A DNA stretch of 40,708 nucleotides from an uncultured Eubacteriales bacterium (lineage in GTDB: Bacteria > Bacillota > Clostridia > Oscillospirales > CAG-272): positions 1 to 40,708 of the forward strand of contig UQXK01000013.1 of assembly GCA_900544985.1 (NCBI GenBank), read 5' to 3'. The notes under the pieces are model-generated. The model did no database searches. It had not been told where the DNA came from and saw only the letters and a list, made by a program, of their open reading frames with translations. Shown piece after piece: positions 15,515 through 23,555 of the stretch (the stretch's first letter is position 1; every line of letters begins with the position of its first letter). Position numbers and translations under genes: made by a program.

Positions 15515-16888
15515 TTACACTGTATCTGTATTTCCTGCGTTTCTGTCAAATCGTTTTTGCATCATATACCTGCAAATAAAATATGCGGGGATAAGGAATA
15601 CATCCGCCAAAAGCCACGCAAACGGGCTTGCAAAGCAAGCTGCTGTAAATCCGAAAGCGGGCACAAGCACAAATCCCATAACACATCTTGCAATCATCTC
15701 GAAAACTCCCGCGATAACGGCAAGCATACTGTACCCCATTCCCTGTATGGTGAAACGAATAACATTGACTCCGCTTATGAGTATATATGATATGCTGTTT
15801 ATAAGAAGATATTTATATATATTCGATATTATCTCCGTTTCGCCTTTGTCAAGAAAAAGAAGTGATAATTGTTTGCCGAAAAGAAGGACAACGGCAAAAG
15901 CAAAAAGCGCATACACTATGCCGATAGCGGCGGCAGACAAGACACCCTTATCTATTCTCTTTTTGTCTCCCGCTCCGGTATTTTGTCCTGCATATGTTGC
16001 CATCGTGCCACCGAGAGCCTCATACGGACAATTCAAAAACTGGCTCATCTTTGAAGCCGTTGTCATAGACGAAACAGCAACGGTACCAAGATCGTTTACA
16101 GATGCTTGGAGAACCACAGAGCCTATCGCCGTTATGGAATATTGAAGCCCCATGGGAATACCCATTGCAAGAAGCGTAAATATTTTTCTTATATCAAAAC
16201 GCCATTCGCTTTTTGTGATTTTCAAAATATCGAACTTTTTTCTTATAAATATAAAACACAGAATGACTGAAATAAACTGCGATATCAGCGTGGCGACAGC
16301 GGGACCTTTTACGCCCATATCGAGTACGCCGACGGAAATAATATCGAGTATGACATTTATTCCCGCAGAAATAATAAGAAAAATAATAGGGCTTTTGCTG
16401 TCTCCGAGCGCTCTCATTATCGCCGCAAGAAGGTTATATGTATAAAGAATAGGGAGTCCTAAAAAGATTATAAAAATATAATCATATGCATAATTCATTA
16501 TATCGGCAGGCGTCCTCATTATCAAGAGTATATCCTTACAATAAAACGACACCGCAACAGTCAGAACAGGCAGTATTATAAGCGAAAGCCAGAGCGAATT
16601 TGCCGCAAATTTGCGCATTCGTTCATAATCCCCCGCGCCGAAGGACTGCGATATGGGAATTGCAAAACCTGTTCCCAGTCCGTTGCAGAAACCGACTATC
16701 AAAAAGTTCAGGCTTCCGGTATTTCCCACGCCCGCAAGCGCCGAAACTCCGATCCATTTTCCCACTATCATAAGATCGACCATATTGTAGAGCTGTTGAA
16801 ACAGGATTCCCAGAAGCATAGCCAGCGCAAAGCTTAAAATATGCTTTATGGGACTTCCCTTTGTCATATCACGCGTTAAAGTTTTCAT
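15515..16888 (-). CDS. MATE family efflux transporter
   Basis: A 457-residue polytopic protein with about twelve hydrophobic segments in two related halves. The first half starts with GSPIKHILSFALAMLLG and has QQLYNMVDLMIVGKWIGVSA, LAGVG and the GLGTGFAIPISQSFGAGD motif; the second half has the equivalent YAGQNTGAGDKKRID. This is the multidrug and toxin extrusion family, exchanging cations for organic substrates; the specific cargo is not readable. The ATG lies 4-9 bases after GGTGG, a modest ribosome site, and a near-perfect promoter is upstream. It stands alone, bounded by a terminator. Confidence 0.92.
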   Translation of the reverse strand: MKTLTRDMTKGSPIKHILSFALAMLLGILFQQLYNMVDLMIVGKWIGVSALAGVGNTGSLNFLIVGFCNGLGTGFAIPISQSFGAGDYERMRKFAANSLWLSLIILPVLTVAVSFYCKDILLIMRTPADIMNYAYDYIFIIFLGLPILYTYNLLAAIMRALGDSKSPIIFLIISAGINVILDIISVGVLDMGVKGPAVATLISQFISVILCFIFIRKKFDILKITKSEWRFDIRKIFTLLAMGIPMGLQYSITAIGSVVLQASVNDLGTVAVSSMTTASKMSQFLNCPYEALGGTMATYAGQNTGAGDKKRIDKGVLSAAAIGIVYALFAFAVVLLFGKQLSLLFLDKGETEIISNIYKYLLINSISYILISGVNVIRFTIQGMGYSMLAVIAGVFEMIARCVMGFVLVPAFGFTAACFASPFAWLLADVFLIPAYFICRYMMQKRFDRNAGNTDTV

Positions 16889-16921
16889 TTTGCCACCGTT
16901 TTTTTAAAATAGATAGCATTG

Positions 16922-16950
16922 ATTATACAACCGCGCTACTGTATTGTCAA
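16922..16950 (-). promoter_or_regulatory. Consensus promoter of the MATE gene
   Basis: TTGACA (16945-16950), 17-base spacer, TATAAT (16922-16927) on the minus strand, exact consensus in both boxes, about 34 bases before the start codon. Confidence 0.85.
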
Positions 16951-16988
16951 TCTTTTTTGAGTAATTTTAAAAAGAAAAAAAGAGAAAT

Positions 16989-18308
16989 TTACTCATAATA
17001 TCCCTTTATACTTTTAACCCCGAAATATGCCGCCATACTGCTGTTCGGCCATGTATCGGTGTCTTCCGTATCGAGGTATTTCAGCCCGTATGATGGGCTG
17101 TATTTCGTATACGGCATAAAAACAGGAATCTCTACATCAAGTATATCATTTTCTTTGCATTTTTCTATCGTTTCGTTGTTTTCTTTCGAAAAACAGTATG
17201 AGGAATAAATATCATTCGTGCCGATAAACACAAAATATATCATTGCGGTCAATATAACAGCGGATATACATCTTGCCCAAATATACAGATCCGAATCAAA
17301 CAGTTCCTTTAAAATATTTATTGTCGCCGCCGTAAAAAGGACGACGGCAAAAGCCATACATCTTTCCGGAACGTACTCCGCAAATATCAGTATAAACGAA
17401 GAAAACAAAGCTCCGAGAGCGAGTATAACGGATAATATGATTTTATCCTTTGAAACGTTTTTATAAAAAGCGATGACCGCAAGAACTACAAAAAGCATTA
17501 TCAGAAGCCAAAAGCTTTTAAGTATATTAAGAACAGAGATAAAATTTATTCTCAGAGTTCCAAGAGAAAAATCAGATACTTTTCCCGCGCGTTCCGCCGG
17601 CTGTAAAAACATAAACAAGAAACCGAGCAAAGAGAAAATAAATGAAGCAATATATATAAACGATATCTTATGTTTTTTTATAAATGCCGTGAGAATGATA
17701 AACAAAAACGCCATAAAGATAACAGCCGATGAAACATTCTCCGAAAAAGCGCCCGTCAAAAATCCGAGAATAACGAAAAGGACTGCAACAAAAGGATTTT
17801 TTATAGTTTTTCCGTTTACAAAAAGATCTACAAACGGGTATAAAAACAAGAGCGCAAAAACAGATGCCCAAAGATAATTGCAAGCCCCATCAAGCCATAA
17901 ATTAACTTGTCCGAACACGGGTTCGAATATCCATATAAAAGCAAACGAAAGCACGAAAAACAGCGGATCATTCTTGTTTTTTCCGCACAATCTCACCACG
18001 ATGAAAATTTGAAGCACAAATATAAGAGGATTTATTATTTTAAAGACAACAACGGGGAGAAAAAGAAACAACTGAACGAAAAAATGCGCCACAAGTCTGC
18101 CGTTCATATTTTTTGCATGAGATACCAAAGATTTAAAGATATCACCTATCGAAGAAATGCGCTCTCCCGTTGCGAAGCTGTTCATATACGTATAATCATC
18201 CGCATAGAAATGAGTCAGGATATTAAGAAGCAACATAAAAAGAAAAATAAGCATAAGTACAATATATAATGATTTGCGATTCTTTTTTTCTTCGATACTT
18301 GTTTTCAT
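16989..18308 (-). CDS. Polytopic membrane protein, DUF6056-like
   Basis: A 439-residue membrane protein with around ten or eleven hydrophobic segments. After the first helix it has HFYADDYTYMNSFATGER, with an acidic DD in an outside loop, then MNGRLVAHFFVQLFLFLP and LWLDGACNYLWASVF; this pattern resembles DUF6056 and, more loosely, GT-C type glycosyltransferases with an acidic pair after the first helix. The catalytic role is a guess. The frame is open 55 codons upstream, but the ATG at 18306-18308 has AAGGAG five bases before it and starts MKTSIEEKKNRKS, a normal cytoplasmic tail. It is cut off from the GDSL gene upstream by a terminator. Confidence 0.75.
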   Translation of the reverse strand: MKTSIEEKKNRKSLYIVLMLIFLFMLLLNILTHFYADDYTYMNSFATGERISSIGDIFKSLVSHAKNMNGRLVAHFFVQLFLFLPVVVFKIINPLIFVLQIFIVVRLCGKNKNDPLFFVLSFAFIWIFEPVFGQVNLWLDGACNYLWASVFALLFLYPFVDLFVNGKTIKNPFVAVLFVILGFLTGAFSENVSSAVIFMAFLFIILTAFIKKHKISFIYIASFIFSLLGFLFMFLQPAERAGKVSDFSLGTLRINFISVLNILKSFWLLIMLFVVLAVIAFYKNVSKDKIILSVILALGALFSSFILIFAEYVPERCMAFAVVLFTAATINILKELFDSDLYIWARCISAVILTAMIYFVFIGTNDIYSSYCFSKENNETIEKCKENDILDVEIPVFMPYTKYSPSYGLKYLDTEDTDTWPNSSMAAYFGVKSIKGYYE

Positions 18309-18474
18309 ATTAGCTCCTTTATGCATTTTATAATAAATATTATCACATTGAAAGTAAGAAAAATAAAATTTTTGTTCAGCAAAAAACGCATTTTCGCCTA
18401 AATACGTCGTGAAAAAGCCCTTGCAAGCAAGTATTTTCATTTGTATTATAAAACACATATGATTTTTTTGCAAT

Positions 18475-18505
18475 AAAAAAGCGTCTTATTAAAAGACGCT
18501 TTTTA
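18475..18505 (-). terminator. Terminator after the SGNH hydrolase gene
   Basis: AGCGTCTT and AAGACGCT form a stem with a short loop, flanked by A and T runs on both sides; it ends the fakB operon on the minus strand. Confidence 0.85.
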
Positions 18506-18509
18506 TATT

Positions 18510-19166
18510 TTAAAGCGATGTCAAAAATCCTTTTAACTTTTCACATATTTTTGCGTGTCCGTCGTCGTTCGGATGAAGACCGTCGGGCATATACATATCC
18601 TGCTGAATTTTAACAAAAGGAGTAATTCCGCCTACCGACAAAAGATCGAGAAAAGGAATAGAATACTTGCGTGTTACTTTTTTGAGCACATCGACATAAT
18701 CGTAAAGCGTGCCGTAGTCGCTTGTTTTTCTGCTTCCCTTCAAGGAATTTTCATGAAGTCTATGTAAAGGTCCCATAAAAACTATCTGTGCGGACGGAAA
18801 ACGCTCTATAAGCTTCGTGCAAAGAATGTTGCAGGCACCGTAAAAAGTGTACGGCGTATCATCGTTTTCAGAACCTATCTGCGCGTCTCCGTGACCGAAA
18901 TCATTCGTTCCGCCGAATACAACGACAATATCCGCGTCTTTGTCTATTTTATCTACACGCGAAATAAAATCTTTGTCGTAACGTTCGTTTTCGCTGGGAA
19001 CTGTTTGTCTTGCTATGCGGGTTCCGCCTATACCGTCAACATAAATATCGCGAAGAGAGCATTCTCTTCTCATGCGCTCGCAATAAATGTTGTTTTTATC
19101 GGCTACTCCGTGACCTTCTGTTATACTGTCGCCGAGAAATGCTATTTTTTTGTTTTTTAATTCCAT
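18510..19166 (-). CDS. SGNH/GDSL hydrolase
   Basis: A 218-residue intracellular esterase-type protein without a signal peptide. All blocks are present: FLGDSITEG (residues 10-18, nucleophile Ser), the Gly of GIGGTRI, VVFGGTNDFGHGD with the Asn of the oxyanion hole, and MPDGLHPNDDGHAKI with the catalytic Asp-x-x-His. Possible activities are acyl esterase, lysophospholipase or deacetylase. GGAAG precedes the ATG by about 5 bases. It is the last gene of the minus-strand run beginning at fakB, 15 bases after the DUF3783 gene, which suggests a lipid-related substrate. Confidence 0.9.
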   Translation of the reverse strand: MELKNKKIAFLGDSITEGHGVADKNNIYCERMRRECSLRDIYVDGIGGTRIARQTVPSENERYDKDFISRVDKIDKDADIVVVFGGTNDFGHGDAQIGSENDDTPYTFYGACNILCTKLIERFPSAQIVFMGPLHRLHENSLKGSRKTSDYGTLYDYVDVLKKVTRKYSIPFLDLLSVGGITPFVKIQQDMYMPDGLHPNDDGHAKICEKLKGFLTSL

Positions 19167-19181
19167 ATTTGCTTCCTTATT

Positions 19182-19562
19182 TTAATTGATTTTATTTTTC
19201 ATTTTCATTATTTCTCTGTGTTCTGCCAAAAGATTTCTATAAAGATACATCGCCGACCACTCCTTGTTGGTTTCGGTCATTACAGCTTTAAGAGGAACTT
19301 TTATTCCATTAAGAGAAAGAGATTTTAAAATCTCGTCCAGATGTTTGTCCGAAAAGTTTGCAAAAATAATCATCGGATCATCAAAAGTTTCAAAAAAGCA
19401 AGGAGCACTCTTTTTCATAAGCACAAGCGACTCTATCGGAGAAAAGAAATCGCATTTGTTTACTACCATTACCTTGATCTTATCCGAAATTTTCTCCGAT
19501 AATTTTTTAATATTTTCTGTTTTATCAGAAAGATTGAAAATAAGAATCGTTTCAGAATTCAT
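19182..19562 (-). CDS. DUF3783-like small protein
   Basis: A 126-residue protein of a small Firmicutes family of unknown function. It begins with a beta strand (ETILIFNLSDKTENIKKL) and later has MIIFANFSDKHLDEILKSL and GIKVPLKAVMTETNKEWS, the conserved stretch by which I recognise DUF3783. The C-terminus is a charged helix. It lies 8 bases after the LOR gene and has no clear ribosome site of its own, so it is probably translated by coupling. Nothing in the sequence gives a function. Confidence 0.7.
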   Translation of the reverse strand: MNSETILIFNLSDKTENIKKLSEKISDKIKVMVVNKCDFFSPIESLVLMKKSAPCFFETFDDPMIIFANFSDKHLDEILKSLSLNGIKVPLKAVMTETNKEWSAMYLYRNLLAEHREIMKMKNKIN

Positions 19563-19570
19563 AATTATTT

Positions 19571-20035
19571 TTAACTATCGGAATCGCATGCGTCTACTAT
19601 TAAAACGATACATAGAGCAACAAGCGGATCTATATCATTTATATTTATTTCGTATGCATCTCCGAATGTAAACCACCTTTTCGAAACATTAAAAACAGTT
19701 TTTCCATCTTTTTCCGCGGTATATTCATGAGCCGTAAAATCTCCGCTTACCGTGATATCAAGCCCGTCAACATAATATTTGCGAGAAAAAAACGTAAAAT
19801 GCTTTTGAACTTCACAATAATTCTCACCGTGTATCATAACGGAATAATTCGGCATAAAGTTGAAAAGCTTTTGGCGTATAAACGCAACTTCATTACCGTT
19901 AAAATCGAATACATGAAGTTTTTTGCCGAAAGTAAAAACTTCGCTTTCAACAGAAAAAACGGAATTTCCGTCAATATCATATATGCTGAAACGGTCTCCC
20001 CATGTGAAAACATGTTGTTTTAGATAAAGGTTCAT
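19571..20035 (-). CDS. LURP-one-related / tubby-like fold protein
   Basis: A 154-residue protein built of repeated beta strands with the pattern of LURP-one-related (LOR) proteins: FTWGDRFSIYDIDGNSVFSV, FGKKLHVFDFNGNEVAFI and WFTFGDAYEININD. The family shares the tubby/scramblase fold and is suspected of lipid or membrane binding, though bacterial members are largely uncharacterised. GAGGG lies before the ATG. It lies 22 bases after fakA in the same direction, so it shares the transcript of the fatty-acid kinase genes, an attractive context for a lipid-linked role. Confidence 0.8.
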   Translation of the reverse strand: MNLYLKQHVFTWGDRFSIYDIDGNSVFSVESEVFTFGKKLHVFDFNGNEVAFIRQKLFNFMPNYSVMIHGENYCEVQKHFTFFSRKYYVDGLDITVSGDFTAHEYTAEKDGKTVFNVSKRWFTFGDAYEININDIDPLVALCIVLIVDACDSDS

Positions 20036-20057
20036 TTTTCCCTCACAAATAAAATAA

Positions 20058-21701
20058 TCAGTCGGCTACAAAGATAAAGCGGTATACCTCCTGCCCGCCG
20101 TCAAGCGTATAAAGCTCAATGTCGGGATATTTTTCCGTTATTGAAGAGACGACGGCGTCAAGCGTATCTTTATCGACATCCTTGCCGTAGAAAAGATTAA
20201 GCGAATCTTTTTCTTCAATATTCATTCCTTCGAGAAGCTTCATTGCGGACAAAACAATATCCGCGTCGGAAGAAAGCATTTGTTTACCGCAAAAACCTAT
20301 ATATTCGCCCGTGTGGATTTTTATTCCGTTCATTTCGGTATTGCGGACCGCTGTCGTAAGATATCCGGTTTCAACCTCGCTCATGGCGCTGTTCATGCCG
20401 TTCTCTATCTTCACGGGATCTTCCTCGCCGAAATCAATGGCGGAAAGAGCCGCATAGCAATCTCCGATGCTCTTGCTTTCTATAACGTGTATCTGTGATT
20501 TTTCGTAAATCTTTTCGGCTTGCTTTGCCGCAAGTATTATGTTTCCGTTGTTCGGGAAAACGAAAATGTGTTCCGCATTTATTCTTTCAAAGACATCGAT
20601 AAAATCTTTCGCGGAAGGATTCATCGTTTGCCCGCCGTTCACTATTTCTTCGGCGCCGAGCTCTTCGAAAAGCTTTTTTATTCCCGCGCCGTTAGCTACC
20701 GCCACAATGCTGTATTTCTTTCTCGGTTTTTCTTTCGGTTTTGAAAGCGTCTCATGATGTTGAACAGACATGTTTTCGATCTTTATCGTAAGAAATTCGC
20801 CGAAATTGTGGCAAAATTCCAAAACCTTATAGGGAGTCATTGTATGAACGTGCAATTTTACTATCGTGCCCGTTTTGTAGGCGACTATTGAATCTCCCAC
20901 GGTTTCAAGGAATTCTTTTATAACGCCTATATCAAACGCATACGGGTCTGTTTTGGCATTCATAAGTTGAAGTAAAAGTTCAGTACAATAACCGTACCTC
21001 ATTTCGCTGTCGGGTCCGAAACTCGTTATATCTACGCTTTGAGCGGAATAAGATGAGGTAACATCTTCCGGCTCGTCTATTTCTTCCCCGTTAAGGATTT
21101 TTAAAAATCCTTCTGCTATATATTTGAGCCCCGAACCGCCGCTATCCACAACACCCGCTTCTTTTAAAACCGCAAGCATTTCGGGAGTGCGCTTCAAAGA
21201 TTCGTTCATTTCGGTTACAAGATCTGTAAAAAGAGAGTCTACCGTGCTGTCGTCGGTAATATTCGCAACCGCATATTCCACCGATTCGCGCGCAACGGTA
21301 AGAATCGTTCCCTCGGTCGGCGTATTCACGGAAGAATACGCTTGCTTTACACCGTTAAGAAGAGCGTTTCCGATCTCTCTTACATCAGCGGTCTCATGAT
21401 CGAGAAATCCGTTTGCTATACCGGCAAAAAACTGCGAAAGTATGACACCGGAATTACCTCGGGCACCGAGAAGCATACCGTCGGTAAGAGATTTTGCCAC
21501 CTTGTCAAGCGAATCCGATTCGACACCGGAAAGCGCTTTTTCTCCGCCCTCCATTGTCAACATCATATTGTCACCTGTGTCTCCGTCCGGAACAGGAAAA
21601 ACATTGAGTTCGTTGACGTCCTTTACTTTCGAACGCAGAAAAGCCACGCCGCCACGGAACATTTTGGCAAAGAGCTCTCCGTTTAAAAATTTAAACGCCA
21701 T
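20058..21701 (-). CDS. fakA: Fatty acid kinase, ATP-binding subunit FakA
   Basis: FakA phosphorylates a fatty acid that is bound by a FakB protein, feeding exogenous fatty acids into phospholipid synthesis through PlsX/PlsY. The 547-residue protein has the N-terminal DAK2-type ATP domain (NVFPVPDGDTGDNMMLTMEGG around residue 33, then LLGARGNSGVILSQFFAGIA) and the middle and C-terminal domains of the DhaL/FakA family (RYGYCTELLLQL; VKLHVHTMTPYKVLEF). GGAGG inside the last fakB codons lies 7 bases before its ATG, and the gap to the fakB stop is 2 bases, so the pair is coupled. Confidence 0.94.
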   Translation of the reverse strand: MAFKFLNGELFAKMFRGGVAFLRSKVKDVNELNVFPVPDGDTGDNMMLTMEGGEKALSGVESDSLDKVAKSLTDGMLLGARGNSGVILSQFFAGIANGFLDHETADVREIGNALLNGVKQAYSSVNTPTEGTILTVARESVEYAVANITDDSTVDSLFTDLVTEMNESLKRTPEMLAVLKEAGVVDSGGSGLKYIAEGFLKILNGEEIDEPEDVTSSYSAQSVDITSFGPDSEMRYGYCTELLLQLMNAKTDPYAFDIGVIKEFLETVGDSIVAYKTGTIVKLHVHTMTPYKVLEFCHNFGEFLTIKIENMSVQHHETLSKPKEKPRKKYSIVAVANGAGIKKLFEELGAEEIVNGGQTMNPSAKDFIDVFERINAEHIFVFPNNGNIILAAKQAEKIYEKSQIHVIESKSIGDCYAALSAIDFGEEDPVKIENGMNSAMSEVETGYLTTAVRNTEMNGIKIHTGEYIGFCGKQMLSSDADIVLSAMKLLEGMNIEEKDSLNLFYGKDVDKDTLDAVVSSITEKYPDIELYTLDGGQEVYRFIFVAD

Positions 21702-21703
21702 GC

Positions 21704-22591
21704 TCAGTCCTCCCTTTTTTTACCCCAGAAAAAGACTGCTACGGTTCCGGGTCCCGTGTGGCTTCCTATTGTCGTTCCTATGCTGTTTATCAGAACCTTT
21801 CCGTTAAGTTTCGGGAAAGTACTCTCTATAAGTTCCGCTGTCGCTTTTGCGTCTTCCATGCATGCGGAATTGCTTATAAAGCACTTACCGGAATAATCCA
21901 CGCCGTCAGCGGCGAACTCTTTCATTTTTTCTACCGTCTGACGTATAACTTTCTTTTTGGAACGTATTTTCTCTCTCGGAATAAGGCGTCCCATATAATC
22001 GACGTTAAGAAGAGGACAGATGCTGAGCACGCTTCCTATAAATCCTGCTGCTTTCGATATTCTTCCGCCCTTTACATAGAATGTGAGATCCGTAGAGAAA
22101 AACCAGTGATGAAGTTCAAGTTTATGCTCTTCCGCAAAATCATGGATTTCGTCTATCGTCGCTCCGTTATCTCTCATATCTGCAAGAGTGTCCATCAAAA
22201 GTCCGTATCCGGAAGAAGCGGCAAGCGAATCAACTACATATATCTTTCTTTCCGGGTATTTTTCTTTTAATATATTCGCGGCGGATACAGCGGATTTATA
22301 TGTTCCGGAAATACCGGATGAAAGCGAAAGATGAAGTATGTCTTTTCCGCTTTTTATGATATTTTCAAAATATTCAAAATATTCCTGAACATTTATCTGC
22401 GAAGTTCTTGTTTCCGCGCCATTCTCCATAGATTTATAAAATTCATCAAAAGGTATTGTTTGTCCGAGATCATCCGGGTGTTCAACACCGTTAAGATAAT
22501 AGTGAAAACAGATATATGATATATTTCTTTTTTCAAAATGTTCTTTTGAAAGGTCTGCTGTCGAACAGCAGCTAAGTACAAAATCTGCCAT
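21704..22591 (-). CDS. fakB: DegV family fatty-acid-binding protein FakB
   Basis: A 295-residue DegV-fold protein that holds the fatty acid for phosphorylation by FakA. Motifs are SCCSTADLSKEHF at the N-terminus, ETRTSQINVQEYFEYF (the TSQ motif), LHLSLSSGISGTYKSA for the carboxylate-binding site and VDSLAASSGYGLL; the C-terminus has the IGTTIGSHTGPGTVAVFF pattern. It is the first gene of the apparent operon with fakA, LOR, DUF3783 and SGNH hydrolase genes, behind a good promoter. Chain-length preference cannot be read. Confidence 0.93.
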   Translation of the reverse strand: MADFVLSCCSTADLSKEHFEKRNISYICFHYYLNGVEHPDDLGQTIPFDEFYKSMENGAETRTSQINVQEYFEYFENIIKSGKDILHLSLSSGISGTYKSAVSAANILKEKYPERKIYVVDSLAASSGYGLLMDTLADMRDNGATIDEIHDFAEEHKLELHHWFFSTDLTFYVKGGRISKAAGFIGSVLSICPLLNVDYMGRLIPREKIRSKKKVIRQTVEKMKEFAADGVDYSGKCFISNSACMEDAKATAELIESTFPKLNGKVLINSIGTTIGSHTGPGTVAVFFWGKKRED

Positions 22592-22623
22592 ATTTCTCTC
22601 CTGAATAAAATATTTTTATTTAC

Positions 22624-22652
22624 ATTATATATTAAAATACAATAAAAATCAA
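22624..22652 (-). promoter_or_regulatory. Promoter of the fakB operon
   Basis: TTGATT (22647-22652) and TATAAT (22624-22629) on the minus strand with a 17-base spacer, about 33 bases before the fakB ATG. No FabT/FapR-type operator was recognised. Confidence 0.75.
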
Positions 22653-22736
22653 TTTATATTTTATTTTAGTGTTTTTATATATCTATACTAATATTCAAAT
22701 CCGGTAGAATTAACAAAAAACGCCCCTACCGTAAAG

Positions 22737-22771
22737 AGAGCCGCGTTCTACTGTCAGTAGAATGCAGCTCT
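22737..22771 (-). terminator. Hairpin after the HTH membrane protein gene
   Basis: AGAGC-C-GCGTTCTAC and GTAGAATGC-A-GCTCT form a stem of 14 pairs with one mismatch and a five-base loop, just past the stop codon. The T6 run on the minus strand comes about 15 bases later, so it is an imperfect terminator or an RNA-stabilising hairpin. Confidence 0.55.
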
Positions 22772-22774
22772 GCG

Positions 22775-23362
22775 TCAATGTTTTTTGACTATTTTTGTAG
22801 TCATATATAAAATGAGTATAACCGGTATCATAAGTAAAAAAAGTTGCCATATATTATACTTAAAAAACACAAAATAAAAAAACATTATCAAAGACAGGCA
22901 TAAAGAAGCTATTAAAACACGATTGTATTTTCCATTATTCCATACAGAATTAAGAACAAGCTGTGTCAGTATAGCTATGGGAAGTGCTATTAAAAAAACT
23001 ATCCAGTACATTTTGTCCATAATCATCCAAAACAGGATAAAAAGAAAGAGCGCAAAAGTCCATATACCGATTATTGTAATCCAAGTTATCGCTTTAAAAT
23101 TGCATTTTGTATGATTTTCTTCTTTTTCTTCCGTTTCGGGCACCCATTCATTATGTGTATTGAGCAAAAAATCAACAGTCACACCGAAAATTTCGCTTAA
23201 TTGCTTCAAAACATTAGCGTCAGGAAGCGATTCTGCGCGTTCCCACTTAGACACGGATTTATCGGAATAATTAAGCTTTTCGCCAAGCTCGCTTTGAGTC
23301 ATCTTGGCATCTGTTCTTAATTTTATAATATTGCTTGCAACAATAAGTTTGAGGTCAACCAA
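22775..23362 (-). CDS. XRE-type HTH regulator with membrane segments
   Basis: A 195-residue protein: residues 1-65 form a Cro/cI-type DNA-binding domain (MTQSELGEKLNYSDKSVSKW then ERAESLPDANVLKQLSEIFG), a charged linker follows, and residues 88-190 contain about four hydrophobic segments. Such membrane-bound HTH proteins are common in Clostridia; signal and targets are unknown. The start is a TTG at 23360-23362, the only start codon giving the complete HTH; GGAG lies 12 bases before it, a long spacing. Its promoter lies 110 bases upstream. It is unrelated in strand order to the CRISPR array that ends behind it, though transcription runs in the same direction. Confidence 0.85.
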   Translation of the reverse strand: MVDLKLIVASNIIKLRTDAKMTQSELGEKLNYSDKSVSKWERAESLPDANVLKQLSEIFGVTVDFLLNTHNEWVPETEEKEENHTKCNFKAITWITIIGIWTFALFLFILFWMIMDKMYWIVFLIALPIAILTQLVLNSVWNNGKYNRVLIASLCLSLIMFFYFVFFKYNIWQLFLLMIPVILILYMTTKIVKKH

Positions 23363-23474
23363 AATAAGTCATGTCTCCGTTTCCTCGAATTTGTTTTTTG
23401 ATTTCAATCCAACTTGAAATATAATTCAAAGCAAATAATTTTTGTTTAATGATATAAAACAGTTATTTTTATTT

Positions 23475-23503
23475 ATTATAGCACGATAAAATCAAAAATT
23501 CAA
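23475..23503 (-). promoter_or_regulatory. Promoter of the HTH membrane protein gene
   Basis: TTGAAT (23498-23503) and TATAAT (23475-23480) on the minus strand with a 17-base spacer. It lies just beyond the CRISPR array's terminator. Confidence 0.65.
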
Positions 23504-23523
23504 TAATCATTATTTTCTGTAAT

Positions 23524-23555
23524 AAAAAAGCACTGCGAATAAAAATTCACAGTGC
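23524..23555 (-). terminator. Terminator of the CRISPR array transcript
   Basis: GCACTGCGAAT (23530-23540) and ATTCACAGTGC (23545-23555) pair with one mismatch around a 4-base loop; the minus strand continues with T6. It begins inside the 36-base footprint of the degenerate last repeat, so the pre-crRNA would end here. Confidence 0.8.
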
